Positions 27,278 to 35,559 of a DNA stretch of 64,000 nt are shown one piece after another. The stretch is from contig JAFQXO010000011.1 in assembly GCA_017406925.1 (NCBI GenBank), forward strand, positions 248,001 through 312,000. Reading direction: 5' to 3'. Both the position numbers and the translations under genes were made by a program. Every line of letters starts with the position of its first letter. Positions within the stretch are counted from its first letter, which is position 1. Origin of the DNA: Eubacterium sp. GTDB taxonomy: Bacteria; Bacillota; Clostridia; Lachnospirales; Lachnospiraceae. Below the pieces are notes generated by a model. It worked only from the letters and a program-made list of their open reading frames with translations. It did not search any database and was not told the DNA's origin.

Positions 27278-27297
27278 CAAAGGCCCTAAGGCCTTTG
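27278..27297 (-). terminator. Weak terminator or attenuator after the S41 protease gene
   Basis: CAAAGGCC / GGCCTTTG stem with a CTAA loop. On the minus strand it is followed by TTTAAAT, a poor T-run, so some read-through into the PII-like and antiporter genes is expected. Confidence 0.55.
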
Positions 27298-27306
27298 CTC
27301 TTTGCT

Positions 27307-28494
27307 TTATTGCTGTTTTGCTACCAACTGGCGTCTCATCAGATTGAGCGCCGTTGAAAGTTGTGGGTCTGTGTTTGGTTTTGTGGCAGGACCCACTGCC
27401 ACATCTGGCGTGATGCCTTTACCTTGGATGTCTCTTCCCTTCGGTGTATAGTAATGCTCCACTGTAAGTTTCATAGCACTTCCGTCAGTGAAAGGTAGTA
27501 TCTCTTGAACTACTCCCTTTCCATATGACTTCTCGCCAACTATCTTGCCTGCGCCGAAATCTTGGATAGCTCCAGCAAATATTTCTGAGGCGCTGGCACT
27601 ATTTCCATTCTGGATAATTACCATTGGAAGACCAAGAGCGTTCTTATCCGAGAACTGAGGAGTCTTCTTTCCATCCTTATCTTTTGTGTAGACAATCATG
27701 CCCTTAGGCAATAACTCATCTAGCATCGCACAAACTATGTCATACAGTCCACCGCCATTGTCTCTGACATCAATCATCAAACCGCGAACGCCTTGCTTCT
27801 TAAGACTGTTAATGGCAGCGTCGAACTGATCTTTTGTATTCTCATCAAACTCGAAAATCTGAATGTAGCCTATCTTGTATTTCGCATCAAATAACTTTGA
27901 ATCAACTGATGGGTAAGCCACTTCCTCTCGTTTAACATTTACCGTCACATAGTTCTTGATAGATGGACGATAAACTTGAAGTTTGAAAGTCGAGTTTTCT
28001 TTACCCTTAATGCGAAGAACTATCTTGTCCACGCCGAGATTGCTCACATCCTTATCGTCAATCTTGTAAATGACATCGCCTTTCTTTAGGCCAACTTTTG
28101 CCGCTGGCGTATTAGGAAAAACTCTGACGATAGACGACAACCTTGTAGTTGGATTTTCTTGCACGAGCACACCTATTCCTGTGTAAACTCCAGCAGTACT
28201 CTTCTTCAATTCATCATACTCAGCCTTCGTATAATAAACAGAGTATGGATCGTCCAGGCCGTCTACCACGCCTTTGTAAACTCCGTCTTTCATCTTGGAC
28301 ATATCTATCTTTCCAAGATACTTATTGTTTATGATGTTTTCCATCAGGTTCATTTTCTGTCTAGTGTTTGCTGATAGTGAACTGCTTCCACCGTAAAAGA
28401 TAGAATAATAAATTCCACCTCCGATAGACACCATCACAACCAGCGCTATCACTATTCCTAATATGATACCTTTTCCAAAATTACTATTTTTCAT
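27307..28494 (-). CDS. C-terminal processing protease, S41 family, PDZ domain
   Basis: 395 residues. One N-terminal membrane anchor (about 8-33: ILGIVIALVVMVSIGGGIYYSIF), then a PDZ domain (about 100-185, with VFPNTPAAKVGLKKGDVIYKID), then the S41 catalytic domain: DVRDNGGG, the nucleophile serine in NGNSASASEIFAGAIQDF, and the catalytic lysine in GEKSYGKGVVQ. CtpA/CtpB-type enzymes act outside the membrane and in several bacteria mature or degrade peptidoglycan hydrolases. It is nine bases downstream of the M23 hydrolase gene and three genes from ftsEX, which fits control of that hydrolase. Specific subtype not assigned. Confidence 0.93.
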   Translation of the reverse strand: MKNSNFGKGIILGIVIALVVMVSIGGGIYYSIFYGGSSSLSANTRQKMNLMENIINNKYLGKIDMSKMKDGVYKGVVDGLDDPYSVYYTKAEYDELKKSTAGVYTGIGVLVQENPTTRLSSIVRVFPNTPAAKVGLKKGDVIYKIDDKDVSNLGVDKIVLRIKGKENSTFKLQVYRPSIKNYVTVNVKREEVAYPSVDSKLFDAKYKIGYIQIFEFDENTKDQFDAAINSLKKQGVRGLMIDVRDNGGGLYDIVCAMLDELLPKGMIVYTKDKDGKKTPQFSDKNALGLPMVIIQNGNSASASEIFAGAIQDFGAGKIVGEKSYGKGVVQEILPFTDGSAMKLTVEHYYTPKGRDIQGKGITPDVAVGPATKPNTDPQLSTALNLMRRQLVAKQQ

Positions 28495-28503
28495 AACTAC
28501 CCT

Positions 28504-29691
28504 CTATAGATAATCCCATGGATTCACACACTCTCCACCGACTTGAACGCTAAAGTCTAAGTGTGGTCCCGTGGACCAACCAGTAGTTCCGACTAGTCCG
28601 ATTACTTTGCCTTTCTTAACATACTGTCCCGCTGAAACATATCGCTTGGACAAATGCATATATCTTGTACGGATTCCTCCGCTGTGATCTATTCCAATAA
28701 AGTTACCCGCTGAGCTACTCTTGTATGAGAACGCCACTGTTCCTGATGCTGCCGCAATGACTGGTGTTCCCGTAGGAGCAGGTATATCTATGCTGGCGTG
28801 GAACTGTCTTCCACTTCCAACTGGATTGCTTCTCCAACCATATCCAGATGATACGCTCGTGTATCCTGGGACTGGCCAAGCCAATGTTCCTGAGCCACCA
28901 GAGTGTCTTGATTTCTTTGAACTGTAATGTCTCTTTGAACTGCTCGATGATGGGCTAGCTGCAGCGAACTTTTCAGCATTTGATACATTCACTTCCTGTG
29001 CTCTAATCTCTGCTTCTAAATCTGATGACGCTGCGTCCACATCTGCCATCTTCTTGTCGTAAGAATCTATCTCAGCCTGCTTCTTTTCCTGAAGTGATGC
29101 AATTCTTGCTTGGTCTGCTTCCTGTGACTTCTTCAAAGAGGTGAGAGCCACTTTAGACTTCTCCAATTTTTTCTTTGATTTTGCAATAGACTTTTTCGTA
29201 TTTTTCAACTTGCCGAGCATATTTCTATCGTATGTGGATAGTTCTGTAATGTACTCAGCCTTATTTAGGAAATCACCTATGCTATCTGAATTGAGAATTA
29301 AGTCGAGCATTTCTGTCTCGCCATTTTCGTACATATATTGAATACGAAGTTTCATATCCTTGTATTGCTTGTTTACGCTCGCCTTAGCCTTCTTAAGTTT
29401 CCTTGTCGTAGTCTTTATATCTTTCTTCGTATTTCTAAGATTAACATTCGTCTGGTATAGTTTCCCTGCGATCTCTGATTGCTGTGCATCTAGTTCGTCG
29501 ATAGCCGCCTGAGCCTTCTCTTGCTTCTTCTTTAGCTTCGCTTTCTTGTTTTGGACTTCAGACTTCTGGCTTTTAAGATTATTGAGCTTGCTCTTCTCAC
29601 TTTTAACATCAGCAAAGCTTGACGATAAGGCCACAGAAACTCCCATGACCATCACTAAACATATTGCAACTGCCTTTTTAAATATGTTCAT
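28504..29691 (-). CDS. Coiled-coil M23 (LytM) murein hydrolase, EnvC/PcsB-like partner of FtsEX
   Basis: 395 residues with a signal peptide (ending SSSFADVKS), a long coiled coil rich in K, Q and E (about 28-245), a serine-rich linker (SPSSSSSKRHYSSKKSR) and a C-terminal M23 endopeptidase domain: GYGWRSNPVGSGRQFHASIDIPAPTGTPV gives the zinc H-x-x-x-D pair and MHLS plus HLDF give the second and third metal and catalytic histidines. All catalytic residues of LytM enzymes appear present, so it should cut peptide cross-links. Placed directly after ftsX (nine-base gap), as for PcsB/CwlO/RipC-type enzymes that FtsEX activates through the coiled coil. Confidence 0.93.
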   Translation of the reverse strand: MNIFKKAVAICLVMVMGVSVALSSSFADVKSEKSKLNNLKSQKSEVQNKKAKLKKKQEKAQAAIDELDAQQSEIAGKLYQTNVNLRNTKKDIKTTTRKLKKAKASVNKQYKDMKLRIQYMYENGETEMLDLILNSDSIGDFLNKAEYITELSTYDRNMLGKLKNTKKSIAKSKKKLEKSKVALTSLKKSQEADQARIASLQEKKQAEIDSYDKKMADVDAASSDLEAEIRAQEVNVSNAEKFAAASPSSSSSKRHYSSKKSRHSGGSGTLAWPVPGYTSVSSGYGWRSNPVGSGRQFHASIDIPAPTGTPVIAAASGTVAFSYKSSSAGNFIGIDHSGGIRTRYMHLSKRYVSAGQYVKKGKVIGLVGTTGWSTGPHLDFSVQVGGECVNPWDYL

Positions 29692-29700
29692 ATCTCTCTC

Positions 29701-30609
29701 CTATACTTTCAGATGCTTTCTAATAGAAAGTGCTGAACCTATCAGTCCGATGCCTGCACCCATAATGATTCCTAAAGGAATCAATATTGAAAAGACTCTG
29801 TTTGCTGGCGCAAATGGAATATTCGAAGCGAACACTCCGAACTTATTAACAATGAGCGTTATAATTCTCGAATATGCTAACGCCAAAACAATCAGTGGGA
29901 TAATAGATCCTATCAATCCTATAACAACACCCTCTATAATAAACGGTGCTCTTACAAAATGATTGCTGGATCCAATCAATTTCATTATCTTAATCTCCTC
30001 GCGTCGGACATTGATTCCCAACATAACAGTATTGTTGATAAGGAAAACTCCTACGCACAGAAGAATAATTATTAGTGCTATCGAAATATACTCGAGGATT
30101 CTTTTGATGTTAGCCAATGTATCTTTGGCTTCCTCAGAGTGTTTAACTTTTCTTACTCCTGATACTTTCTGAATATCATTGACGAAGTCATCCTGTGTTC
30201 CTATATTTTTAAGGTAAACGGTATAGTGAGCCGAGTCAGCTAGTGGATTGTCATTGGCAAATCCTTTTGCCAAATCTGGCTCGTCACCAAAATAGTCTTT
30301 TTTGAAATCATCCCAAGCCTGCTCTGCCGAAGTGTACTCCTTGCGGTCCACACGCTTATCCTTTTCTATCGTATCGCCAATCGTCTTAATCTGTTCCTCA
30401 CTGATGCCCTTTTCGAAGAAAACGGTCACTCCAACCTTCTTCTCAAACTGAGCCTCCATATAGTTGAGGTTTAAGATGATGGCAAAAATCACAGTTATTA
30501 AAAAGATGCTCGCCGCAATCGTTCCGATAGACGCCAATGAGTATAGCTTATTTCTTTTGATGTTCACTAATCCCTGTTTGATGCAGTATCCCACACTTCT
30601 CTTATTCAT
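29701..30609 (-). CDS. ftsX: Cell division ABC-type protein FtsX
   Basis: 302 residues from the ATG at 30609 (MNKRSVGYCIKQG), chosen because GGAGG lies six bases upstream and it overlaps the ftsE stop by only eight bases; an in-frame start 27 bases earlier is less likely. One N-terminal helix (ASIFLITVIFAIIL), a roughly 120-residue extracellular domain (KVGVTVFFEKGISEEQIKTI...) and three C-terminal helices as in all FtsX. The extracellular domain binds and activates murein hydrolases. Forms a complex with FtsE; adjacent M23 gene is the likely partner. Confidence 0.95.
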   Translation of the reverse strand: MNKRSVGYCIKQGLVNIKRNKLYSLASIGTIAASIFLITVIFAIILNLNYMEAQFEKKVGVTVFFEKGISEEQIKTIGDTIEKDKRVDRKEYTSAEQAWDDFKKDYFGDEPDLAKGFANDNPLADSAHYTVYLKNIGTQDDFVNDIQKVSGVRKVKHSEEAKDTLANIKRILEYISIALIIILLCVGVFLINNTVMLGINVRREEIKIMKLIGSSNHFVRAPFIIEGVVIGLIGSIIPLIVLALAYSRIITLIVNKFGVFASNIPFAPANRVFSILIPLGIIMGAGIGLIGSALSIRKHLKV

Positions 30610-31282
30610 CGCTATCCTCCGACTTGCTATCTGCAACTTTCACGCCTTGCTTCAAAGTGACAACTCTCTTCTTCATCTTCTCGACGATTTCCATATTGTG
30701 TGTCACCACGATAACAGTCGTGCCTTGCTCGTTTATCTTTTCAAGGAGTTTCATAATCTCCCATGAATTTTCCACGTCCAAGTTTCCTGTTGGCTCATCC
30801 GCCAATAGGATATCAGGTTCATTTACTATGGCTCTCGCCAATGCCACTCTCTGCTGCTCACCACCTGACAACTCGTTAGGGTTCGAACGATATTTTTCAG
30901 AGAGACCAACCAAACTTAAAACTCTAGCCACGTTCTTTTTGATTTCCTTTGGATGCTTTCCAATCACTCTCTGTGCAAACGCAATATTAGAGTAGACATC
31001 CCTGTCCGTCAAAAGACGGAAATCTTGGAATACTACTCCTACATTTCTGCGATACTTCGCGATAGCTCTAGAGCGAAGTTTTGACAAATCTTGGTCGTTA
31101 ACAATGATAGATCCTTCAGTTGGATCTAGTTCTTTCAGCAAAAGTTTGATAAGTGTAGACTTTCCAGAACCACTGGCGCCTACGACGAACACAAACTCAC
31201 CGTTATTGATTTCCATATTTACATTTTTGAGAGCTGGTGTGCCCTTACCGTATGTCTTACTAACACGGTCTAGCTTTATCAT
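30602..31282 (-). CDS. ftsE: Cell division ATP-binding protein FtsE
   Basis: 226 residues, standard FtsE length. ABC ATPase motifs: Walker A VGASGSGKSTLI, Q-loop VVFQDFRLL, signature LSGGEQQRVALARAI, Walker B DILLADEPTGNLD and H-loop VVTHN. It couples ATP hydrolysis to activation of peptidoglycan hydrolases through FtsX. It starts nine bases after the regulator gene and its last eight bases overlap ftsX. The C-terminal DSKSEDSDE tail is acidic. Confidence 0.97.
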   Translation of the reverse strand: MIKLDRVSKTYGKGTPALKNVNMEINNGEFVFVVGASGSGKSTLIKLLLKELDPTEGSIIVNDQDLSKLRSRAIAKYRRNVGVVFQDFRLLTDRDVYSNIAFAQRVIGKHPKEIKKNVARVLSLVGLSEKYRSNPNELSGGEQQRVALARAIVNEPDILLADEPTGNLDVENSWEIMKLLEKINEQGTTVIVVTHNMEIVEKMKKRVVTLKQGVKVADSKSEDSDE

Positions 31283-31291
31283 AAAAACTCC

Positions 31292-32377
31292 TTATTCTAA
31301 ATGGTCTATATATTCCATATATTTGACAACCATCAATGCTATCTTCAATGTGATGGCATCATCAAATACTCTAAGGTCTAAACCTGTCATCTTTTGAATC
31401 TTATCTAATCTATAAACTAGTGTGTTTCTGTGAATGTATAACTGTCTAGATGTCTCCGAAATGTTTAAGTTGTTTTCAAAGAACTTATCTATAGTAGTCA
31501 AAGTTTCATCATCGAAATCGCTAGGCGACTGATCTTTGAATATCTCCTGTATAAACAGTTTACAAAGTGGCAATGGGAGTTGATAAATCAGGCGACCGAT
31601 TCCAAGATTGTTGTAAGCCACTACTTGTTTGTCGCTAAAGAATATCTTTCCGACATCTTGTGCCATCTTTGCTTCTTTATATGAACGAGACACTTCTTTT
31701 ATTTCATTTACGATAGTTCCAAAGCTTACCGTTGCAGATGTCATTGCCTCTGAGGCAAGCATATCTACTATCGTCTGAGCAACTTCCTCGAGAGTATCAT
31801 AGTCCTCGTCATCTTTTAATTCCTTGATAAGAATAATGTTCTTTTCATCTACAGTAGTTATGATATCCTGGCTGTCTTTCTCAAACATGTTCTTGATAGT
31901 CTCGACTGAGACGCTGTCCTTACCACCTGTAGTTTCAATAATGCAAACACTTCTTCTAGCGTCTGTATCTATTTCCAGCTTGCTCGCCCTATTGTAAATA
32001 TCAACGAGAAGCATATTGTCGAGGAGTAAGTTCTTTACGAAGTTGTCCTTGTCGAATCTCTCTTTGTATGCCACAAGCAAGTTTTGAATCTGGAATGTAG
32101 CCATCTTTCCTACCATAAATACATCATCGCCTGAACCTTGAGCAACAAGAATTAACTCAACTTGCGCATCGTCGTATATCTTGAACAACTGGTATGGTTG
32201 AACTTCCTGACTTTCCGCATTCGACTCTGCAAACTCCACGATGACATCGCTCATTTCATCTGTAGTATCGGCTGTATGCGCAACAAAATCTCCGGTCGTA
32301 TCAGCTACGAACAGATCTACTCTGGAAATTCCTTTTATACCGTCGATAATGTTCTGAATAATCTGGTTTGAAATCAT
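31292..32377 (-). CDS. CdaR/PucR-type transcriptional regulator
   Basis: 361 residues from the ATG at 32377, which follows GGGAG; an in-frame ATG 48 bases earlier has no such site. The N-terminal half is a small sensor domain (MISNQIIQNIIDGIKGISRVDLF...), the middle is a GGDEF-like/CdaR fold, and the end is a PucR-family helix-turn-helix: FFENNLNISETSRQLYIHRNTLVYRLDKIQ. CdaR relatives sense sugar diacids or similar small molecules and act as activators; which ligand is unknown. The gene runs directly into ftsE with a nine-base gap, so it may affect transcription of the division genes, or simply share their promoter. Confidence 0.88.
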   Translation of the reverse strand: MISNQIIQNIIDGIKGISRVDLFVADTTGDFVAHTADTTDEMSDVIVEFAESNAESQEVQPYQLFKIYDDAQVELILVAQGSGDDVFMVGKMATFQIQNLLVAYKERFDKDNFVKNLLLDNMLLVDIYNRASKLEIDTDARRSVCIIETTGGKDSVSVETIKNMFEKDSQDIITTVDEKNIILIKELKDDEDYDTLEEVAQTIVDMLASEAMTSATVSFGTIVNEIKEVSRSYKEAKMAQDVGKIFFSDKQVVAYNNLGIGRLIYQLPLPLCKLFIQEIFKDQSPSDFDDETLTTIDKFFENNLNISETSRQLYIHRNTLVYRLDKIQKMTGLDLRVFDDAITLKIALMVVKYMEYIDHLE

Positions 32378-32438
32378 ACCTAATCTCCCATTTTTTCGCA
32401 TAATGTAGGCTTTTTTTACGCCCACTAACCCAACTATT

Positions 32439-32467
32439 ATTGTAATTCAGTTCTATGCAAAAAACAA
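32439..32467 (-). promoter_or_regulatory. Sigma-A promoter driving regulator-ftsEX run
   Basis: On the minus strand TTGTTT and TACAAT with a 17-base spacer, about 60 bases before the regulator start. No terminator stronger than the one at 27278 was seen before guaA, so this may feed a long transcript. Confidence 0.6.
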
Positions 32468-32484
32468 GGCAACAAATTGGACAT

Positions 32485-32521
32485 AAAAAAATACCTTGCA
32501 GGTCTCCCCGCAAGGTATTTG
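32485..32521 (-). terminator. Terminator after MsmK-type ATPase gene
   Basis: AAATACCTTGC / GCAAGGTATTT stem of 11 bp with a GGGGAGACCT loop, followed on the minus strand by a T-run. It lies 14 bases after the stop of the gene at 32535. Confidence 0.85.
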
Positions 32522-32534
32522 GTTTTTTATTTTC

Positions 32535-33653
32535 TTAGTTTGTGATAACTTCTTCTGTATCTTTATCAAAGATGTGAAGTTTTGTGAGGTCCATAGCCAT
32601 TGTAATCTCATCGCCTACTCTAGCAGTAGTTCTTGGATTAACTCTAGCTGTTACATCGAATCCCTCAACGTCTACATATAGGTAAACCTCTGCACCGAGA
32701 AGCTCATAAACCTTAACCTGTGTCTTGAATACACTGTCTGGTGACATTTGAATGAAGCTTTCCTCATCGTGAATGTCTTCAGGTCTGATACCAATGACAA
32801 CAGTCTTGCCGACATACTTCTTCTCGAGAAGAACCTGAGCCTGCTCTGCAGGAACTGTGATATATGTACGAGCCTGTCCAATGTGAAGTTTCACATCGTC
32901 GCCATCGCGCTCAACTTCTGCATCGATGAAGTTCATCTGTGGTGAACCCATAAATCCAGCAACGAACAAGTTGACTGGTTTGTCATACAAGTTCTTAGGT
33001 GAATCTACCTGCTGTACAAGACCATCCTTCATAACGATGATTCTTGAACCAAGAGTCATAGCCTCTGTCTGGTCGTGTGTTACGTAGATGATTGTTGCGC
33101 CTAGACTCTTATGAATCTTAGCAATCTCAACACGCATCTGTACTCTCAACTTGGCATCCAAGTTAGATAGAGGCTCATCCATCAAGAATACCTTAGGGTC
33201 ACGCACGATAGCACGTCCCATAGCCACTCTCTGACGCTGTCCACCTGACAAAGCCTTAGGCTTACGATCAAGTAGTGCCTCCAAATCTAATATCTTAGCT
33301 GCGTTCTTAACCAATCTTTCCTGCTCAGCTTTTGGTACCTTTCTGAGTTTAAGACCGAACGCCATGTTATCATAAACAGTCATATGTGGATACAGAGCGT
33401 AGTTCTGGAATACCATCGCAATATCTCTGTCCTTAGGTTCCACATCGTTGACCAACCTATCCCCGATGTATAACTCGCCTGATGAAATCTCTTCCAATCC
33501 AGCAATCATACGTAATGTTGTTGATTTACCACATCCTGATGGTCCTACGAATACGATGAATTCCTTATCCTTGATTTCAAGGTTGAAATCCTTAACCGCA
33601 TGGAAGCCATTTGGGTAAATCTTGTTAATGTTCTTCAGTGATAAACTTGCCAT
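32535..33653 (-). CDS. msmK: Sugar ABC transporter ATPase, MsmK/UgpC/MalK type
   Basis: 372 residues. ABC domain with Walker A GPSGCGKSTTLRM, Q-loop VFQNYALYPHM, signature LSGGQRQRVAMGRAI, Walker B VFLMDEPLSNLDA and H-loop VTHDQ, followed by the MalK-type TOBE/OB regulatory domain (about 240-370, with VIGIRPEDI). No permease or solute-binding gene is adjacent, which fits the shared 'multi-task' ATPase that energises several sugar importers in Firmicutes. Monocistronic with a strong TAGGAGG site and own terminator. The symbol msmK is a family-level assignment. Confidence 0.92.
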   Translation of the reverse strand: MASLSLKNINKIYPNGFHAVKDFNLEIKDKEFIVFVGPSGCGKSTTLRMIAGLEEISSGELYIGDRLVNDVEPKDRDIAMVFQNYALYPHMTVYDNMAFGLKLRKVPKAEQERLVKNAAKILDLEALLDRKPKALSGGQRQRVAMGRAIVRDPKVFLMDEPLSNLDAKLRVQMRVEIAKIHKSLGATIIYVTHDQTEAMTLGSRIIVMKDGLVQQVDSPKNLYDKPVNLFVAGFMGSPQMNFIDAEVERDGDDVKLHIGQARTYITVPAEQAQVLLEKKYVGKTVVIGIRPEDIHDEESFIQMSPDSVFKTQVKVYELLGAEVYLYVDVEGFDVTARVNPRTTARVGDEITMAMDLTKLHIFDKDTEEVITN

Positions 33654-33781
33654 TTTTTCCTCCTAATTTAGGGCATAACCCCATATGTAAAGTATATTTT
33701 AAATGTTTTTATTAAAAATTGCTATGTGCAAATATACAAAAAATATCTACGAAAATTGTCTATTTTGTATAGAAATATAGG

Positions 33782-34606
33782 CTAATCTAGCAGTTTTATG
33801 CCTGTTTCTTCTATTTCTATGCGTTTATTCTTGAGTAGCCTTCCTATCGCTCTCTTAAACTCTGCTTTGCTCATCGCAAAATCTTGCTTGATGCGTGCAG
33901 GCTCCGCTCGGTCCGTGTAGTCTAGCTTGCCACCGTGCTCTCTCATAAACTCATAGATGGTTTCTGCATCCTCATCGATCTGCATATACGATTTCTTTCT
34001 CATCGCAAGATCTAGCTTACCGTCAGTTCTTCTACTCTTGACTCGCGCCTTGATGCGCTCGCCAATTCTCATCTCACTCACCACTTCTTTTTTCTGAATC
34101 ATTCCGTGGAACTTATCATCCACTGCCACAAACACTCCATACTCTGGATTAATATTGTAGACAGTTCCCTCCACGATATCTTCAGCATCGTGTGTGGAAT
34201 TGACTGAGAGATACGAATATATTTTCATTGTCGCCGCCAGGCGCTCACTCTTATCAACGTAGACGCCTGCTAACACTTCATCGTTCGGTTTAACCTTGTA
34301 GGTCTGTTCTTTATATGGAAGGAACAAATCCTTTCCCATCCCCCAATCGAGGAATGCTCCGTGCTTCGTCACATCCTGAACTTTCATTCTAGCCAGTTCA
34401 CCGACTTGAGCTGTAGGCTGATGCACTGTTGCAATCAATCTATCTTCGGAATCTCTCATAATGAAGACTTCCACTTCATTTCCAACATCCACACCCGCTG
34501 GCACTTCGTTCTTTGGAAGCAAAACCTTGTCATCCTCCTCACCGAGATATACACCAAAGTCTACTTTATTGACAACTTTTAATTTCTGTACTTTTCCTAT
34601 TTCCAT
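33782..34606 (-). CDS. cvfB: S1-domain RNA-binding protein, CvfB/YitL family
   Basis: 274 residues. Two or three S1-like beta barrels in order (about 1-60: VNKVDFGVYLGEED; 65-130: VQDVTKHGAFLDWG; 140-205: VYNINPEYGVFVAVDDKFHGMIQ) and a C-terminal winged-helix domain (about 215-274, with FAMSKAEFKRAIGRLLKNKRI). This is the layout of CvfB, which binds RNA and affects virulence gene expression in Staphylococcus. The gene is divergent from the plus-strand pair at 34722, with a 115-base intergenic region. The 128 bases downstream contain the upstream region of msmK and no clear terminator. Confidence 0.93.
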   Translation of the reverse strand: MEIGKVQKLKVVNKVDFGVYLGEEDDKVLLPKNEVPAGVDVGNEVEVFIMRDSEDRLIATVHQPTAQVGELARMKVQDVTKHGAFLDWGMGKDLFLPYKEQTYKVKPNDEVLAGVYVDKSERLAATMKIYSYLSVNSTHDAEDIVEGTVYNINPEYGVFVAVDDKFHGMIQKKEVVSEMRIGERIKARVKSRRTDGKLDLAMRKKSYMQIDEDAETIYEFMREHGGKLDYTDRAEPARIKQDFAMSKAEFKRAIGRLLKNKRIEIEETGIKLLD

Positions 34607-34683
34607 GGTATTTCCGTCCTCTTATTCCAACTCATTTATTATAACACAATTTGCTTTTTCTTCTATATTAAAGGGTTTATTAT

Positions 34684-34712
34684 TTGATTTTTCTTCTATA
34701 TATAAATATAAT
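34684..34712 (+). promoter_or_regulatory. Strong sigma-A promoter, almost abutting a start codon
   Basis: TTGATT, 17-base spacer, perfect TATAAT. Transcription would start near 34719, only about 3 bases before the ATG at 34722, so the mRNA may be leaderless. Confidence 0.6.
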
Positions 34713-34721
34713 TAAATAGTT

Positions 34722-35552
34722 ATGAAAAATACGAAATTAAAGGTGGCCTTGTTATTGTTGGCCCTAGGTTTTATTTTCATAGTTTTGGATGTCGAAGTTG
34801 CAACAGGCCTCGACTATCCTAACAAGTATCAGAATACAGACAAATTGTCAGGCGAGTATCAGTATTACAATATTCGCACTAATTATGGTGCGACTTGTAC
34901 ATATAAGATGATCGATGACAAAAAGTATGCCTCTGAAAAAGAGTTTGAGTCTAAGCCTATAGAAACTCATAATCCGAAGTCCTCGGATGGCGAGCAGGCA
35001 AAGTCTAAAACAGTTACTATCAAGGTTATCGATGATGTCTACTACAATGGTATTCACATAGATGTCCTACCAGATATTTTAGGATTCATCTTTATCATCA
35101 TTGGTTGTCTGTTATTGAAGAAATGTTCACGCAGATTTGGTCTTACCATACTCACCGCTTTGGGTGGTTTGATTATCTGCGCACTATTATATAGTCTTCC
35201 ATTCTTTATGAATGGAGTTATGCTATGCCACGCAGCTTTCATTATCGGTTTTGTATATATGTTTGCAAACATATTTACACTTTACCTTGCGATGACTTCG
35301 CTTCTTGCGATGATTCCTGGCGTGGTTTGTCGAGATGAACGCAAATGGAGCAAGATTACTTGGGTTGGTATGCTTGCCACTTTCATTGTGGCCACATTCA
35401 CTCATTGGCTGGGCGCAGACTTCGGAATGCTTTATACGCTTTCGAACATTGGCTATGCCATCCTACTCTTTCTCATCATTTTGTTCTGGTATATTTTATT
35501 GCGTGCCAGACATTACATTAACAAATCATATATCGAAGCATATTCGAAATAG
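34722..35552 (+). CDS. Unknown membrane protein, 276 residues
   Basis: One N-terminal helix (KVALLLLALGFIFIVLDVEVATG), an extracellular region of about 90 polar residues (24-115), then five or six helices (DILGFIFIIIGCLLL, LTILTALGGLIICALLYSLPFF, AFIIGFVYMFANIFTLYLAM, VGMLATFIVATFTHWLGADF, IGYAILLFLIILFWYILL). I do not recognise the family. There is no Shine-Dalgarno sequence before the ATG at 34722, and the promoter -10 box ends 9 bases upstream. It ends seven bases before the start of the secreted metallo-hydrolase gene, so the two are co-transcribed; a role in the surface display or regulation of that enzyme is possible but unproven. Confidence 0.75.
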   Translation: MKNTKLKVALLLLALGFIFIVLDVEVATGLDYPNKYQNTDKLSGEYQYYNIRTNYGATCTYKMIDDKKYASEKEFESKPIETHNPKSSDGEQAKSKTVTIKVIDDVYYNGIHIDVLPDILGFIFIIIGCLLLKKCSRRFGLTILTALGGLIICALLYSLPFFMNGVMLCHAAFIIGFVYMFANIFTLYLAMTSLLAMIPGVVCRDERKWSKITWVGMLATFIVATFTHWLGADFGMLYTLSNIGYAILLFLIILFWYILLRARHYINKSYIEAYSK

Positions 35553-35559
35553 AGGTTTT

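Noticed and set aside
33330-33345. TTGGTACCTTT inside msmK and GGTACA at 6123 as further WYL sites.
   Set aside because: They lie within coding sequence and lack the full 20-bp palindrome and the -10 spacing.
35335-35559. N-terminal extension of the metallo-hydrolase into the membrane-protein gene.
   Set aside because: It overlaps a convincing gene in another frame; the ATG at 35560 has a ribosome site and starts a signal peptide.
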